Below are positions 30,374 to 40,416 of a DNA stretch of 64,000 nt, in pieces. Both the position numbers and the translations under genes were made by a program. Under the pieces are notes generated by a model. The model was not told where the DNA came from and made no database searches. It saw nothing but the letters and a program-made list of their open reading frames with translations. Origin of the DNA: Roseovarius sp. (GTDB taxonomy: Bacteria; Pseudomonadota; Alphaproteobacteria; Rhodobacterales; Rhodobacteraceae); the NCBI GenBank assembly GCA_021775255.1, contig JAJFIA010000001.1, positions 62,001 through 126,000 on the forward strand. The letters are read 5' to 3'. How positions within the stretch are numbered: the first letter of the stretch is position 1; each line of letters begins with the position of its first letter.

Positions 30374-31702
30374 TTACATCATTTTTCGCCGCCGTGTCAC
30401 GCGAATATCCAACTGAGTGATTTTCTTACGCAGGGTATTTCGGTTGATGCCCAGCAAATCGGCGCATTTCGCCTGATTCCCGCCGGTTGCCTCCAGCGCA
30501 ATTTCAATCAGCGGCATCTCAACTTCTCGCAAAATCCGCGCATAAATTCCCGCCGGTGGCAGCAGGCCCCCGTGCAGATCAAAATATCGCTGCACATGCC
30601 GCCCCACCGCATCGCCCAATGTCTCATTCACCGCAGGCCGCACCATTGCCTCGGGCACCTGACCCAACGCCTCCGATATATCCTGCGCGCCAATCTCACC
30701 ACCGCTGACCGTCAGCCCGGACCGCCGCAGCACATTTTCCAACTGCCGCACATTCCCCGGCCAACTTTGCTGCCGCAACAGCTCAAGCGCCGCCGGGCTC
30801 AGCTTCAAATCCCCCGCCCCCGCCATGAAATGCGCCGCCAGCAGGCCGATATCCTCGACCCGCTCACGCAGGGGCGGCACATTCAGCACCAGCCCGCTCA
30901 GTCGGTAATAAAGATCATCGCGCATCTCGCCTTCGTTCTTCCGGCAGGTGGCGATAAACCGCGGATTGCCCGCCCCCGGCGCGTCCATCATCCGCACCAG
31001 CCTGCCCTGCGCCTCGGATGACATGCCGTATATATCCTCCAGCAAAACCGTGCCCGATCCAGCCCTGGCCAATATTCGCGCCGGTCCGTCTGCCCCTTCC
31101 AGATCATCCGACACAACCGTCACAAACGGCCCGGAACACCGATCCGAAAGCTCATGAATTACCTTTGCAATCAATGTCTTGCCAGTACCAGACTCGCCAG
31201 AAATCAGAACCGGCATATCCGCATTCATCCCCCGCGCAATCACCCTGAAAAGCCGTTGCATCACCGGGGTTTTTCCCACCAGCGGCAATTCCTCGGGCCG
31301 CTCTGCCGCCATGGGTGCAGGCCCGCCACGCGCCGCAACCGAGTGTTTCATCGCCTGCGCCGTGCGGTGCATCAGATCAGGCAGGTCAAACGGCTTGGGC
31401 AGGTAATCATAGGCCTTGGCTTCCGAGGCCTTGATCGCCGTCATGATGGTATTTTGCGCCGAAATGATGATCACCGGCAAATCCGGCCGGTCCCCGGCAA
31501 TTTTCGGCAGCATCTCAAGCCCGTTGCCATCGGGCATCACCACATCCGAGATCACCACATCGCCCTTGCCCTCGGCCACCCACCGCATCAGCGTGGTCAG
31601 GCTTGAGGTGGCATGAACCTTCGCCCCCGCCCGCGTCAGCGCCTGTGTCAGAACCGTGCGAATGGTGCGATCATCATCCGCGACCAGAACCGTTCCATCC
31701 AT
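30374..31702 (-). CDS. ntrC: Nitrogen assimilation response regulator NtrC (sigma-70 type)
   Basis: Response regulator activated by NtrB under nitrogen limitation. The 442-residue protein has a receiver domain with D53 in [13 protein letters not shown], an AAA+ domain with SGESGTGKT, and a Fis-type DNA-binding helix at the C-terminus ([20 protein letters not shown]). The whole GAFTGA segment is absent: after [20 protein letters not shown] the sequence goes straight to the Walker B region [11 protein letters not shown]. This is the known feature of Rhodobacter NtrC, which activates sigma-70 rather than sigma-54 promoters. It overlaps the ntrB stop by one base. Confidence 0.95.
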   Translation of the reverse strand: MDGTVLVADDDRTIRTVLTQALTRAGAKVHATSSLTTLMRWVAEGKGDVVISDVVMPDGNGLEMLPKIAGDRPDLPVIIISAQNTIMTAIKASEAKAYDYLPKPFDLPDLMHRTAQAMKHSVAARGGPAPMAAERPEELPLVGKTPVMQRLFRVIARGMNADMPVLISGESGTGKTLIAKVIHELSDRCSGPFVTVVSDDLEGADGPARILARAGSGTVLLEDIYGMSSEAQGRLVRMMDAPGAGNPRFIATCRKNEGEMRDDLYYRLSGLVLNVPPLRERVEDIGLLAAHFMAGAGDLKLSPAALELLRQQSWPGNVRQLENVLRRSGLTVSGGEIGAQDISEALGQVPEAMVRPAVNETLGDAVGRHVQRYFDLHGGLLPPAGIYARILREVEMPLIEIALEATGGNQAKCADLLGINRNTLRKKITQLDIRVTRRRKMM

Positions 31703-32772
31703 CAGAGTTTCTCCTCTTCATGTGTCGGGGCCATCGGCAGGGACAACCGGAACACGGTCTTACCGTTACTTGAAGAAACAGCCATAAGGCCATGATGTTC
31801 CTCCATTATCTTTGCTGCCAATGCCAGGCCAAGGCCGGTGCCATTCTCGCGCCCTGAAACAAACGGATCAAATATATCCACCGCAATATCGGGCGGCAAT
31901 CCCGGCCCGTCATCAATTATCTCAATCTGAAGCGGCACCGATATGGCCGCCTCTCCCTGTGCCCGGGGCCGCCGCAGCGATTGCTCATATGCGCTGCGCA
32001 GGATAATGTTTCCGCCCTCCGGCCCGGCCGCCTCAGCGGCGTTTTTCAACAGGTTCTGCACCACCTGCAACAACTGATCGGGATCCCCCCAGGCCAGTGG
32101 CAAAGAAGGGTCATAGGCCTCACGCATCCGCATATGCGCCGCAAACCCCAGCAATGCCGAGCGTTTCGCCCGCTCCAGCACATCATGCAGGTTCACCGCG
32201 CGGCACACCGGCGGGCGGGTATCGCCAAATTGCTCAACCTGCTCCAGCAGGGCCACAATCCGTCGGCTTTCACTGACGATCAGATCGGTCATTTCCCGGT
32301 CCTTGGCAGGCAAATTCATCGCCAGAAGCTGCGCCGCCCCGGTGATCCCCGCCAGTGGGTTCTTGATCTCATGCGCCAGCATCTCACCCATGCCAATGGC
32401 CGAGCGTGCCGCCGCTTTCCCAAGATGTTTCTGTGACATCCGGCCCACCAGATCACGCGGCGAAATCAGCAGGATCACCTGCGCTTCAGCCCCGGCCATT
32501 GGCGCCATCTGCAAATTGCACGGCGTGCCCGGACCCGCGCCCACAGCCACCTCAACATCATTGACAAAAACCGGCGTCCCGTCGCGGCGCAGGCGCTGCA
32601 TCGCCGCGTCCATAGGCGCATCTATGCGCAAAACCTGCCCCAAGGGCGCTGCCACCACCGCCCGCGCCGAGCTCATCAGAAATTCCTCCGCTGCCGGGTT
32701 GATCGCGGCAATCGTATCATCGGCGGCCAAAATCAGCCCCGGCACCGGCAAATGCTCCCAAACCCCGATCAT
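31702..32772 (-). CDS. ntrB: Nitrogen regulation sensor histidine kinase NtrB
   Basis: Soluble kinase/phosphatase that sets NtrC phosphorylation in response to PII protein. The 356-residue protein has an N-terminal PAS domain (about 5-105), a HisKA box with H134 in [16 protein letters not shown], and a HATPase domain with [17 protein letters not shown] and [13 protein letters not shown]. There are no membrane segments. It overlaps dusB by ATGA and is followed by ntrC with a TGATG junction, so translation of the three genes is coupled, as in Rhodobacter capsulatus nifR3-ntrB-ntrC. Confidence 0.95.
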   Translation of the reverse strand: MIGVWEHLPVPGLILAADDTIAAINPAAEEFLMSSARAVVAAPLGQVLRIDAPMDAAMQRLRRDGTPVFVNDVEVAVGAGPGTPCNLQMAPMAGAEAQVILLISPRDLVGRMSQKHLGKAAARSAIGMGEMLAHEIKNPLAGITGAAQLLAMNLPAKDREMTDLIVSESRRIVALLEQVEQFGDTRPPVCRAVNLHDVLERAKRSALLGFAAHMRMREAYDPSLPLAWGDPDQLLQVVQNLLKNAAEAAGPEGGNIILRSAYEQSLRRPRAQGEAAISVPLQIEIIDDGPGLPPDIAVDIFDPFVSGRENGTGLGLALAAKIMEEHHGLMAVSSSNGKTVFRLSLPMAPTHEEEKL

Positions 32773-33749
32773 GCCGCCGCCTGCCGCTGATTCAGTAGCG
32801 CCTCGGGGATCAGCCGCAGCACCTCATCGGGATCGCGGCTTGTCAACAGCCGCCCGCGCAGATCAACACAGCCCCCTCTATCCTCCAGATACCAGCCCAG
32901 ATGCTTACGCCCCACCCGATTTCCCAGCGTGCTGCCATAAAACCCCAGCATCGCCTGATAATGCCCCGCCACCATATCGGCCAAAGCAGCCCCCTGCGGC
33001 ACCGCCACCGCCGGACCGCCGCAAAGCGCATGGGCAATCTGCGCCAAAATCCACGGCCGCCCCTGCGCCCCGCGCCCGATCATCACCCCGTCGGCACCCG
33101 ATTGCGCCAATGCCTGATCCGCCGAATTTGCATCCACAATATCGCCATTGGCAATCACCGGAATTTTCACTGCCTGTTTCACCCGCGCAATCGCCGCCCA
33201 ATCGGCGCGCCCCTTGTAAAACTGACAACGGGTGCGGCCATGAATGGTGATCATCGCAATGCCCGCCTCCTCGGCCCGCTTTGCCAGTTCCGGCGCGTTC
33301 AGCAGGTCGTCATCCCAGCCCAGCCTTGTCTTGAGCGTCACCGGCACCCGTACGGCCGCCACCACCGCCTCGATCAGCCCAAGCGCATGATCAAGATCTT
33401 TCATCAACGCCGATCCCGATGCGCCACTGCCGCGCGCGCTTGTCACCTTTTTGGCCGGGCAGCCCATGTTGATGTCAATGATCCTTGCGCCATTAGCTTC
33501 AACCATCCGGGCCGCTTCTGCCATCCAACAGGCCTCACGCCCGGCCAGTTGAACGGCGGTATTTTCATGGTTTAACCCCAGTTCCGCCCGCGCCCGCACA
33601 TCCGGTTTGGCCTGCACCATTTCCTGGCTCGCCACCATCTCGCTCACCACCAGCCCGGCACCAAAGCTCTGCACCAGACTGCGAAACGGCAAATCGGTGA
33701 TTCCGGCCAGCGGGGCCAGCAAAACAGGCGGTGAAACGGTCAGGTCCAT
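32769..33749 (-). CDS. dusB: tRNA-dihydrouridine synthase (DusB/NifR3)
   Basis: Flavoenzyme that reduces uridine to dihydrouridine in the tRNA D-loop. The 326-residue protein has the family motifs [25 protein letters not shown] (with the catalytic cysteine), [22 protein letters not shown] and [29 protein letters not shown]. The start is set at ATG 33749 ([16 protein letters not shown]) from family alignment; the frame continues to 33833 without similarity, and no strong ribosome site is seen. It is the first gene of the ntr operon; in R. capsulatus the same gene is called nifR3 and is cotranscribed with ntrBC. Confidence 0.95.
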   Translation of the reverse strand: MDLTVSPPVLLAPLAGITDLPFRSLVQSFGAGLVVSEMVASQEMVQAKPDVRARAELGLNHENTAVQLAGREACWMAEAARMVEANGARIIDINMGCPAKKVTSARGSGASGSALMKDLDHALGLIEAVVAAVRVPVTLKTRLGWDDDLLNAPELAKRAEEAGIAMITIHGRTRCQFYKGRADWAAIARVKQAVKIPVIANGDIVDANSADQALAQSGADGVMIGRGAQGRPWILAQIAHALCGGPAVAVPQGAALADMVAGHYQAMLGFYGSTLGNRVGRKHLGWYLEDRGGCVDLRGRLLTSRDPDEVLRLIPEALLNQRQAAA

Positions 33750-33922
33750 GTCTGGGGCGGGCAAATGCCTAATCCTTGTGCAATGCCGCCGTTCTAGCGG
33801 GCACGACGCTGGGAAACAATGTAAATAAGGCAATAGTAAAGCCCGTGCCCAGCTTTCTGCTCAAAATTTAGGCAATCTATGGCCCCATTGCGATTCACCC
33901 GCCGGACTCGTAAAGAGACCCC

Positions 33923-35059
33923 ATGACAACAGCCGCCATCATCGTTGCCGCCGGTCGCGGCACCCGCGCCGGGGGGGAGGAGCCCAAGCAATGGCAAACC
34001 ATTGCCGGGTGCCGGGTGATTGACCGCACGGTGGGTACTTTCGCCGGTCTGAAAGAGCTGGATCACATCGTCCTGGTTTTGCATCCCGATGATCTGGATC
34101 GCTATCCCGCGAGTGACAGAATTCCGGTGGTGACCGGGGGCGAAACCCGGATGCAATCTGTGCGTAATGGCCTGGAATTTCTGGCCGATGCCGGTATTGA
34201 CCACGTTTTGATCCATGATGTGGCCCGATGTTGTACAAAATCCGGCCATATCCTGTCTGTTTTACACGCTTTGCAAAACGGGCCGAAAAAGGCCGTGGCC
34301 CCGGCTTTGCCCGTCACCGATGCGCTCTGGCGCGGGGTTGAGGGCCGTGTAACCGGCACTCAGGATCGTACCGGGCTGTATCGCGCCCAAACCCCTCAGG
34401 GCTTTGATTTCAATACGATATTAGCGGCTCATCAGGCCCATTCCGGCACGGCTTCAGATGATGTCGAAGTGGCCCTTGCTGCCGGAATTGAAGTGCATAT
34501 CCTGCCCGGTGATGAGGATAACCTGAAAATCACCACGGCTGAAGATTTCATGCGTGCTGAGAAAATACTGGAAAATCAGATGGATATACGTGTTGGTTCA
34601 GGTTATGACGTGCATCGTTTTGGCCCCGGAGATCATGTTGTATTATGTGGCGTTGTGATCCCTTTCGAGCGCGGATTGCAGGGCCATTCCGATGCCGATG
34701 TGGGCCTTCACGCCCTCACGGATGCCATCTACGGCGCCCTTGCCGAGGGTGACATTGGCCGCCATTTCCCGCCCTCTGATCCGCAGTGGAAGGGGGCGGA
34801 AAGCCATATCTTCCTGCGTCATGCCGTCGATCTGGCCCATGTAAAAGGCTATGTTATCAGCAATTTAGACATCACTCTTATTTGCGAACAGCCCAAGGTC
34901 ACACCCCATGCCGAGGCGATGATTCTGGCCCTATCCTCTGTCACCGGCCTAGCGCCAGACCGCATCTCGGTCAAAGCCACCACCACCGAGCGTCTCGGCT
35001 TCACCGGCCGCGCCGAAGGCATCGCCGCTCAGGCCACAGCAACATTGGTGCGCACATGA
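33923..35059 (+). CDS. ispDF: Bifunctional IspD/IspF (MEP pathway)
   Basis: Fusion of 2-C-methyl-D-erythritol 4-phosphate cytidylyltransferase and 2,4-cyclodiphosphate synthase, steps 3 and 5 of the non-mevalonate isoprenoid pathway. Residues 1-215 are IspD ([42 protein letters not shown]); residues 220-378 are IspF ([17 protein letters not shown] with metal ligands D229 and H231, [26 protein letters not shown]). The fusion is common in alphaproteobacteria. dxs and ispA lie 12-14 kb away in this window. It overlaps pgpA by ATGA. Confidence 0.97.
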   Translation: MTTAAIIVAAGRGTRAGGEEPKQWQTIAGCRVIDRTVGTFAGLKELDHIVLVLHPDDLDRYPASDRIPVVTGGETRMQSVRNGLEFLADAGIDHVLIHDVARCCTKSGHILSVLHALQNGPKKAVAPALPVTDALWRGVEGRVTGTQDRTGLYRAQTPQGFDFNTILAAHQAHSGTASDDVEVALAAGIEVHILPGDEDNLKITTAEDFMRAEKILENQMDIRVGSGYDVHRFGPGDHVVLCGVVIPFERGLQGHSDADVGLHALTDAIYGALAEGDIGRHFPPSDPQWKGAESHIFLRHAVDLAHVKGYVISNLDITLICEQPKVTPHAEAMILALSSVTGLAPDRISVKATTTERLGFTGRAEGIAAQATATLVRT

Positions 35060-35547
35060 TCCACCTTATCACCACCGTCTTCTATATCGGGCATCTGCGC
35101 CCCGCCCCCGGTACCTGGGGATCTTTGGCAGCGATTCCAATGGCTTGGGGCCTGCATATCCTTGGCGGATGGCCTCTTCTGGTGCTGGCAACGCTTCTGG
35201 CATTTGCATTAGGATGGTGGGCTACTGTACTGGACACAAAGGGAAAAACCGATCATGACCCTTCCGAGATCGTGATTGATGAAGTGGTCGGCCAATGGAT
35301 CGCCTTCTGGGTGGTTTCCATCGGAGCCAGCCACACAGGCGCGCCCCTGACCGCGCTCTGGCCGGGCTGGTTGGTCGCATTCCTTGGCTTTCGTTTGTTT
35401 GATATACTCAAGCCCGGCCCTGTTGGTTGGGCCGACCGGCGCGGTGACGCGCTGGGTGTCATGCTGGATGATGTGATTGCCGGCATATTTGCGGCCCTCC
35501 TCGTGGTCGCCCTTGCCGGGCTTTCGCACGGGATGTTGATGAAATGA
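35056..35547 (+). CDS. pgpA: Phosphatidylglycerophosphatase A
   Basis: Membrane phosphatase that makes phosphatidylglycerol from its phosphate. The 163-residue protein starts [24 protein letters not shown] and has the PgpA features: PAPGTWGS loop, the acidic metal-binding segment [45 protein letters not shown] and three to four hydrophobic helices. The ATG at 35056 overlaps the ispDF stop; the longer frame to 34786 lies inside ispDF. It overlaps the cinA-type gene by ATGA. Confidence 0.93.
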   Translation: MIHLITTVFYIGHLRPAPGTWGSLAAIPMAWGLHILGGWPLLVLATLLAFALGWWATVLDTKGKTDHDPSEIVIDEVVGQWIAFWVVSIGASHTGAPLTALWPGWLVAFLGFRLFDILKPGPVGWADRRGDALGVMLDDVIAGIFAALLVVALAGLSHGMLMK

Positions 35548-36014
35548 CCACAAGTGCCCATCTGATCATACGCGCCCGCGATCAGGGCCTGCGCCTTACC
35601 ACCGCCGAAAGCTGCACTGGCGGGTTGCTTGCGGCCGAGATCACCGAAGCGGCGGGGGCATCCGATGTGTTTGACTACGGGTTTGTCACCTATTCAGATA
35701 CCGCCAAACAGGACATGCTCGGCGTGAGGCCTGACACGCTGAAAGCCTTTGGAGCCGTATCCGAAGAGGTTGCAACCGAGATGGCCGAAGGCGCGCTGAA
35801 ACGCTCAAAAGCCGTTATTTCATTGGCCATTACAGGCATCGCCGGCCCGGGAAGCTCTGACAATAAGCCCGAGGGACGGGTATGTTTTGCCCTTGCCCGT
35901 ACCGGCCACAAGACCGCCGCCAACACGGTTGAATTCGGGGCTTTGGGGCGGGAAAACGTGCGCCAGGCCAGCGTTGATCATGCGATGGACATGCTCGCCA
36001 TGGCGGTAAACTGA
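35544..36014 (+). CDS. CinA C-terminal domain protein (nicotinamide-nucleotide amidohydrolase, PncC type)
   Basis: A 156-residue protein consisting only of the CinA C-terminal (PncC) domain: TTAESCTGGLLAAEITEAAGAS, YGFVTYSDTAKQDMLGV and SLAITGIAGPGSSDNKPEGRVCFAL. Family enzymes deamidate NMN to nicotinate mononucleotide, a salvage step in NAD metabolism. The N-terminal molybdopterin-like domain of full-length CinA is absent. It is the last gene of the ispDF-pgpA unit and ends 20 bp before the convergent SulP gene. Confidence 0.92.
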   Translation: MTTSAHLIIRARDQGLRLTTAESCTGGLLAAEITEAAGASDVFDYGFVTYSDTAKQDMLGVRPDTLKAFGAVSEEVATEMAEGALKRSKAVISLAITGIAGPGSSDNKPEGRVCFALARTGHKTAANTVEFGALGRENVRQASVDHAMDMLAMAVN

Positions 36015-36034
36015 GCGGGTTTTGCCAATCTGTT

Positions 36035-37303
36035 TTATCGCTTCGGGGCGTCCCATTTTTCCGGTGGAAGCCTGAGCATATATAGTTTCAGCGCCAACCC
36101 GATTGAGACGCCCACGCCGATAGCAACGGTCAGATCAACGAACACCGTCAATAACAAAGTAATCAACAACAACAGCCTGTCAGCAACCGGGGCAGTCATA
36201 TAACCGCGCCATTTATGAGGCTCAGACATATTCCAGGCCGTTATCAACAGAAGTGCAGCCAGCGCCGGCATGGCAAGATACCCGGCCAATGGCGCGGCGA
36301 TCATCACCACAAGCAATATGAAAACAGCATGCATGATGCCCGCAACCGGCGTTTTCCCCCCGGCTTTTATGTTTGTCGCAGTACGGGCAATAGCCCCGGT
36401 TACCGGCATGCCGCCAAATAGTGACGAGGAAATATTGGCAAAACCCTGGGCCAGAACCTCGGCATTTGGCCGGTGTTGACTGTTTTCCATCATGCGATCT
36501 GCAACCAGAGCCGACAGAAGCGATTCAATCGCGGCGAGGAAGGCAATGATCAAGGCCGAGGGCAGCAATTCAATCAAACGATCTAAGGTTATTTCCGGCA
36601 AATGTGGCATCGGCAGATGGTTTGGCAACGCACCAAAGCGCGAGGCTATGGTATCAACCGGCATATCCGCAACAACAACCAGGCCCGAACCGATGGCAAC
36701 CGCAAAAATAAGCCCCGGAAATCTTGGGGCCATACGGCGCAAACCAATGATCAGCAACAGCGAAAGGAGCGCAACAAACACCGCGAAATAGTTGAAACTG
36801 CCCTTCGCATCCCACAGGGCAAGGAGTTTATCATAGAAATCGGCGGGGGGATTCTCGATTGAAAGGCCGAAGAAATCCTTCATCTGGCTGGTGGCGATGA
36901 TAATGGCGATGCCAATGGTAAACCCGTTGACCACCGCCTCGGGGACATAGGCAATCAGCCGACCAATGCGCAGATACCCGGCCAGCACCAGGATTAGCCC
37001 CGCCATGAATGTTGCGATCACCAGCCCATCATAGCCATGTTCGGCGATGATACCGAACACCACGACAATGAATGCCCCCGTCGGGCCGCCAATCTGAACC
37101 CGGCTTCCCCCCAGAAGGGAGACAAAAAAGCCACCGATTATGGCCGTCACCAGACCCTGAGCCGGTGTCCCGCCTGATGCGATTGCAATGGCGATGCTCA
37201 GCGGCAGTGCAATCATTGCCACGGTCATACCGGCCAGAGCATCCGCCCGGAACAAAGACCAGGAGTAGGTTCTTATCGTCGTCAGGATTTTTGGGTGTCT
37301 CAT
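36035..37303 (-). CDS. SulP family anion transporter lacking the STAS domain
   Basis: A 422-residue inner-membrane transporter with about 12 hydrophobic segments. SulP features include ALPLSIAIAIASGGTPAQGLVTAIIGG, RVQIGGPTGAFIVVV and GGMPVTGAIARTATNIKAGGKTPVAGI. SulP proteins carry sulfate, bicarbonate or dicarboxylates. The usual cytoplasmic STAS domain is missing: the protein stops right after the last helix (LALKLYMLRLPPEKWDAPKR) and only 20 bp separate it from the next gene, so this is not a frameshift with a remnant. It is 9 nt downstream of the MmgE/PrpD gene. The substrate cannot be told; bicarbonate or a carboxylate are possible. Confidence 0.88.
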   Translation of the reverse strand: MRHPKILTTIRTYSWSLFRADALAGMTVAMIALPLSIAIAIASGGTPAQGLVTAIIGGFFVSLLGGSRVQIGGPTGAFIVVVFGIIAEHGYDGLVIATFMAGLILVLAGYLRIGRLIAYVPEAVVNGFTIGIAIIIATSQMKDFFGLSIENPPADFYDKLLALWDAKGSFNYFAVFVALLSLLLIIGLRRMAPRFPGLIFAVAIGSGLVVVADMPVDTIASRFGALPNHLPMPHLPEITLDRLIELLPSALIIAFLAAIESLLSALVADRMMENSQHRPNAEVLAQGFANISSSLFGGMPVTGAIARTATNIKAGGKTPVAGIMHAVFILLVVMIAAPLAGYLAMPALAALLLITAWNMSEPHKWRGYMTAPVADRLLLLITLLLTVFVDLTVAIGVGVSIGLALKLYMLRLPPEKWDAPKR

Positions 37304-37312
37304 ATGGTAATC

Positions 37313-38617
37313 TCACTCTGCGGATTTTATGGTCAAATAAGTCATCAGGCAATCCGGCGTGGCATTGCTCTCGATATTCTGCCACAGGCGATTGGCATGG
37401 ACAGAGCCAAGTAATCGGGTGGCTTTGGCCAGAATTCTTTCTTGCCGCGCGGTCAGGCTTTGCGGCTGATCAAGATCATGAAACAGCTCATGCACCTCCC
37501 CGCCCCTGAGCGTGATCCACAGCCTTGACTGCATCTCGCTCAGGCTGTCATCCGGGTGCAGCTCAACCTTGTCGCGCAGGGCAAGCAGGGCCGCATCCCG
37601 GCATATGGCATCCTTAAAAACATCCGGCTGTCCGGTGTCATAGCCAGAAAGCCGCAACGCCGCCGTCAAGCGGTAGCTGAATTTAGCCTCCAGCCCGGTG
37701 CCGGGCCGGGCAATGTTGCAGACGCTCATCCAACGCGGATGGGTGTGGATGACAACCCGCGAAATCGCATCGCAATCCAGCGGCAGGACCGGCCCCAAGG
37801 CCTCAAGCATGGCGTGCAGCCCATGACAGCAGGCGTGGTATTTATGGCTTATGGTTTCAAACAGCCAATCCTGCCCAAGCCCGTCAAACGCAGCCATGTT
37901 TTCCGCGCCGTTATGGGTTGCACTGAAACCGGAAACTCCTTCTATTGCATTGGGATCACTGATAAAATCGCGCCCCGCCAGCAAGGCGGCTTCAACCCCG
38001 TTGGCGGCGGCATATCCGGCGTTCATCGGCTTGCCCATGCTGCCAAACTGCGATTTCAGCCCCGATGCGCGGGTGGATACAAGCCCAAGCGCCATCTTCG
38101 TTTGCTTCTGATCCAGTTGCAACAGACGTGCCGCCGCCAATGTGGCGCCAAAGGCCCCGGCCGTGGCTGTCTGGTGAAAACCCGCCTGATAATGGCCGCG
38201 CCCCAGCCATATCCCCACCCGGATTGAGGCCTCGGCCCCGATAAGGGCGGCCTGCTGGAATGCCGCGCCGCTGGCGCCGGTAAGCTGGGCCACGGCCAAA
38301 GCCGCCGGGATCACCGCCACCGAGGGATGGCCGATATGGGCAAAATGCGTATCGTCAAAATCCAGCGCATGGCTGGTGGCCCCGTTGACCATCGCGGCCA
38401 TCCGCGCGGGTGCCTTTTGCGGGTTGCCAAACATGCCGGCCTGTGGGGCACCTGCCTCATCCAGCGCCTGCGCCCGCAGGATTTTGGCAACCGGCTCATC
38501 CCGCCCTGCAATGCCAACCGCGCACCAATCCAGCAAGGATATTTGCATGACGGCCAGCGCCCGGTCGGGCGGGCCGGGATGGGCGGCAAACCGGGCCAGT
38601 TGTTCGGCGATCGTCAT
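37313..38617 (-). CDS. MmgE/PrpD family protein
   Basis: A 434-residue member of the 2-methylcitrate dehydratase/cis-aconitate decarboxylase/iminodisuccinate epimerase superfamily. Typical segments are SHALDFDDTHFAHIGHPSVAVIPAALA near residue 85-110, GYHQAGFHQTATAGAFGA-type helix (here HYQAGFHQTATAGAFGATL), KYHACCHGLHAMLEAL and a C-terminal cap domain. No propionate (prp) genes are near, so it is unlikely to be PrpD itself; the SulP transporter next to it suggests uptake and conversion of an organic acid, an inference from context. It overlaps the upstream gene by ATGA. Confidence 0.85.
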   Translation of the reverse strand: MTIAEQLARFAAHPGPPDRALAVMQISLLDWCAVGIAGRDEPVAKILRAQALDEAGAPQAGMFGNPQKAPARMAAMVNGATSHALDFDDTHFAHIGHPSVAVIPAALAVAQLTGASGAAFQQAALIGAEASIRVGIWLGRGHYQAGFHQTATAGAFGATLAAARLLQLDQKQTKMALGLVSTRASGLKSQFGSMGKPMNAGYAAANGVEAALLAGRDFISDPNAIEGVSGFSATHNGAENMAAFDGLGQDWLFETISHKYHACCHGLHAMLEALGPVLPLDCDAISRVVIHTHPRWMSVCNIARPGTGLEAKFSYRLTAALRLSGYDTGQPDVFKDAICRDAALLALRDKVELHPDDSLSEMQSRLWITLRGGEVHELFHDLDQPQSLTARQERILAKATRLLGSVHANRLWQNIESNATPDCLMTYLTIKSAE

Positions 38618-39072
38618 GTCTCAGCCTGCCCATGAAGCGCCCCGGCGCGGGCCTCGAACGCGCGCACGATCCGCTGCATCGCCTCATAAAAGAACAACCC
38701 GCCCGCGGCCTGCAACAGCCGGTTTCTGAACTCAAAATCCACGCTGAATGACACCTCACAGCCCGCGCCCGTGTCGGCGAATTTCCAGGTTGAATTCATA
38801 TGTTTGAACGGGCCGTCTAGATATTCGGTATCAATCTTCAGCACCTCGGGCCAGAGCACAACCCGGCTGACAAAGCGTTCACGAAACACCTTGAAGCTGA
38901 TCACCAGATCGGCCTGCATCACCTCAGATCCATCGGGCATCGGCGTGACCGAGCGCACCCTTGCGGCCGATGTCCAGGGCAGGAAATCCGGATATGATGC
39001 CACATCCGCTACCAGATCATACATCTGCCGGGCGCTATAGGGTAAATTTCGGGTCTCGGAATGGCGTGTCAT
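38614..39072 (-). CDS. COQ10/RatA-like START domain protein
   Basis: A 152-residue protein of the polyketide cyclase/SRPBCC fold: THSETR-type start (here RHSETRNLPYSARQMYDLVADVASYPDFLPW), the central VMQADLVISFKVFRERFVSRV, and NSTWKFADTGAGCEVSFSVDFEFRN with a C-terminal helix. Members are annotated as ribosome association toxin RatA or as ubiquinone-binding COQ10; in alphaproteobacteria the COQ10-like role in respiration is more likely. No partner antitoxin gene is present. The start is taken at 39072 with GAGG upstream; ATG 39081 is possible. Confidence 0.85.
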   Translation of the reverse strand: MTRHSETRNLPYSARQMYDLVADVASYPDFLPWTSAARVRSVTPMPDGSEVMQADLVISFKVFRERFVSRVVLWPEVLKIDTEYLDGPFKHMNSTWKFADTGAGCEVSFSVDFEFRNRLLQAAGGLFFYEAMQRIVRAFEARAGALHGQAET

Positions 39073-39147
39073 GGGCCTCATTTATTTTTCGCGTGACAGT
39101 CGCAGGTTATTTCATAGACTGGCAGGGAAAGTGCAAGGGGGATTGCA

Positions 39148-39690
39148 ATGCCGGACCGGCCTTATGTGATAGATCAGATGATCTCGGCCAAATCCATCGC
39201 CGCCCGGATTGAGGATCTGGCGGTTGAAATCAAACAGGAATTTGCGGATTGTGATCAACTGGTGATGGTCGGGTTGTTGCGCGGCTCGTTCGTGTTCATC
39301 GCCGATCTGGTGCGTGAGCTGGATATGAATGTCGAGGTCGATTTTCTGGAAACATCCTCATATGGCAATGACATGGAAAGCAGCCGGGAGGTGCGCATTC
39401 TCAAGGATATTCGCGGCGAGATCGAGGGGCGTGATGTGCTTGTGGTCGAGGATATCGTCGATACCGGCCACACCCTGGCGCATGTGATCCATCTGTTGCA
39501 AAGCCGCCATCCGCGCAAATTGAAAACCATTGCCTTGCTGGATAAACCCTCGCGCCGCGAAGCGAATATTCAGGCGGATTGGATCGGCTTTGAAATACCG
39601 GATGAATTTGTTGTGGGTTATGGCATTGATTTTGCCCAAAGAAACAGGAACCTGCCGTGTATCGGCAAGGTGCGGTTTACGGAGCAATGA
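39148..39690 (+). CDS. hpt: Hypoxanthine phosphoribosyltransferase
   Basis: Purine salvage enzyme that joins hypoxanthine or guanine to PRPP. The 180-residue protein has the flexible loop region [13 protein letters not shown], the PRPP-binding motif [14 protein letters not shown] and the purine-binding segment [20 protein letters not shown]. The start has a strong AAGGGGG 6 nt upstream. It overlaps a small membrane protein gene by ATGA. Confidence 0.95.
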   Translation: MPDRPYVIDQMISAKSIAARIEDLAVEIKQEFADCDQLVMVGLLRGSFVFIADLVRELDMNVEVDFLETSSYGNDMESSREVRILKDIRGEIEGRDVLVVEDIVDTGHTLAHVIHLLQSRHPRKLKTIALLDKPSRREANIQADWIGFEIPDEFVVGYGIDFAQRNRNLPCIGKVRFTEQ

Positions 39691-39866
39691 ATCCCCGCTG
39701 GCTTTTGCTGATGTCGCGTCTGGCGCGCAATCCGCCCTCGGCGGCGCGGGTCAAGCTGGTACTGGTGGTCATTATCTTGATCGCCCTGATCTATCTGATT
39801 GAGCAATTATTCGGCTGGCCGGATTTCCTGACGGTGACACCGCAAGGCCGGTTTTTGCGGCCCTGA
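39687..39866 (+). CDS. Small single-pass membrane protein, unknown
   Basis: A 59-residue protein from ATG 39687 ([20 protein letters not shown]). A basic N-terminus is followed by one strong hydrophobic helix ([22 protein letters not shown], about 24-45) and a short polar end. The start overlaps the hpt stop (ATGA) with GGAG just before it, a pattern that supports translation. I recognise no family, although the conserved-looking helix and coupling to hpt suggest a real gene. It is convergent with the gamma-carbonic anhydrase gene, 22 bp apart. Confidence 0.65.
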   Translation: MNPRWLLLMSRLARNPPSAARVKLVLVVIILIALIYLIEQLFGWPDFLTVTPQGRFLRP

Positions 39867-39888
39867 AGCCCGCGCCCGGATGTGTGCG

Positions 39889-40416
39889 TCAGATCACCTT
39901 CAGCCGCGCGCGAAACAACCGCATTTTTTGCTGGTAATGCAGGGCACTTTCGCGCAGGCCGTCAATCGCCGCCGCGTCAAGCTGCCGGATCACCCGGCCG
40001 GGGGTGCCCACAACCAGAGATCCATCGGGAATTTCCTTGCCCTCAGTGATCAGCGCCCCGGCCCCGATCAGGCAATCGCGGCCAATCTTCGCGCCGTTAA
40101 GCACCGTGGCCCCCATGCCGATCAATGTGTTCTCGCCAATCTCGCAGCCATGCAGCATCGCCTTGTGGCCAATGGTGCAGCCCGCGCCGATGATCAGCGG
40201 GAAACCCATATCCGTGTGCATCACGGTATTTTCCTGCACATTCGTGCCCGCACAAATGCTGATCTGTTCATTATCGCCACGTAAAGTGCAGCCAAACCAG
40301 ATGGATGTGGCGGTTTCCAATGTCACCTTGCCAATCACATTGGCATCCGGGGCAATCCAGAAATCCCCATCCTCAGGCAGTACTGGCCGGTCGCTTCCAA
40401 GGGCATAAAGCGTCAT
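39889..40416 (-). CDS. Gamma carbonic anhydrase family protein
   Basis: A 175-residue left-handed beta-helix protein of the gamma-CA/YrdA group. Hexapeptide repeats run from about 20 to 140. The metal-ligand histidines fit the family: [32 protein letters not shown]. The acidic loop carrying the proton-shuttle glutamate of Cam-type enzymes is short, so carbonic anhydrase activity is uncertain, as for most members. It overlaps the gmk stop by ATGA, which suggests cotranscription with gmk and yicC. Confidence 0.9.
   Translation of the reverse strand: MTLYALGSDRPVLPEDGDFWIAPDANVIGKVTLETATSIWFGCTLRGDNEQISICAGTNVQENTVMHTDMGFPLIIGAGCTIGHKAMLHGCEIGENTLIGMGATVLNGAKIGRDCLIGAGALITEGKEIPDGSLVVGTPGRVIRQLDAAAIDGLRESALHYQQKMRLFRARLKVI

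Noticed and set aside
36015-36034. Frameshifted STAS remnant after the SulP gene
   Set aside because: Only 20 bp separate the SulP stop from the stop of the convergent cinA-type gene, so no remnant can exist.
38614-39072. Toxin of a RatAB toxin-antitoxin module
   Set aside because: The protein is of the RatA/COQ10 fold but no RatB-like or other antitoxin partner is adjacent; a ubiquinone-binding role is more likely.
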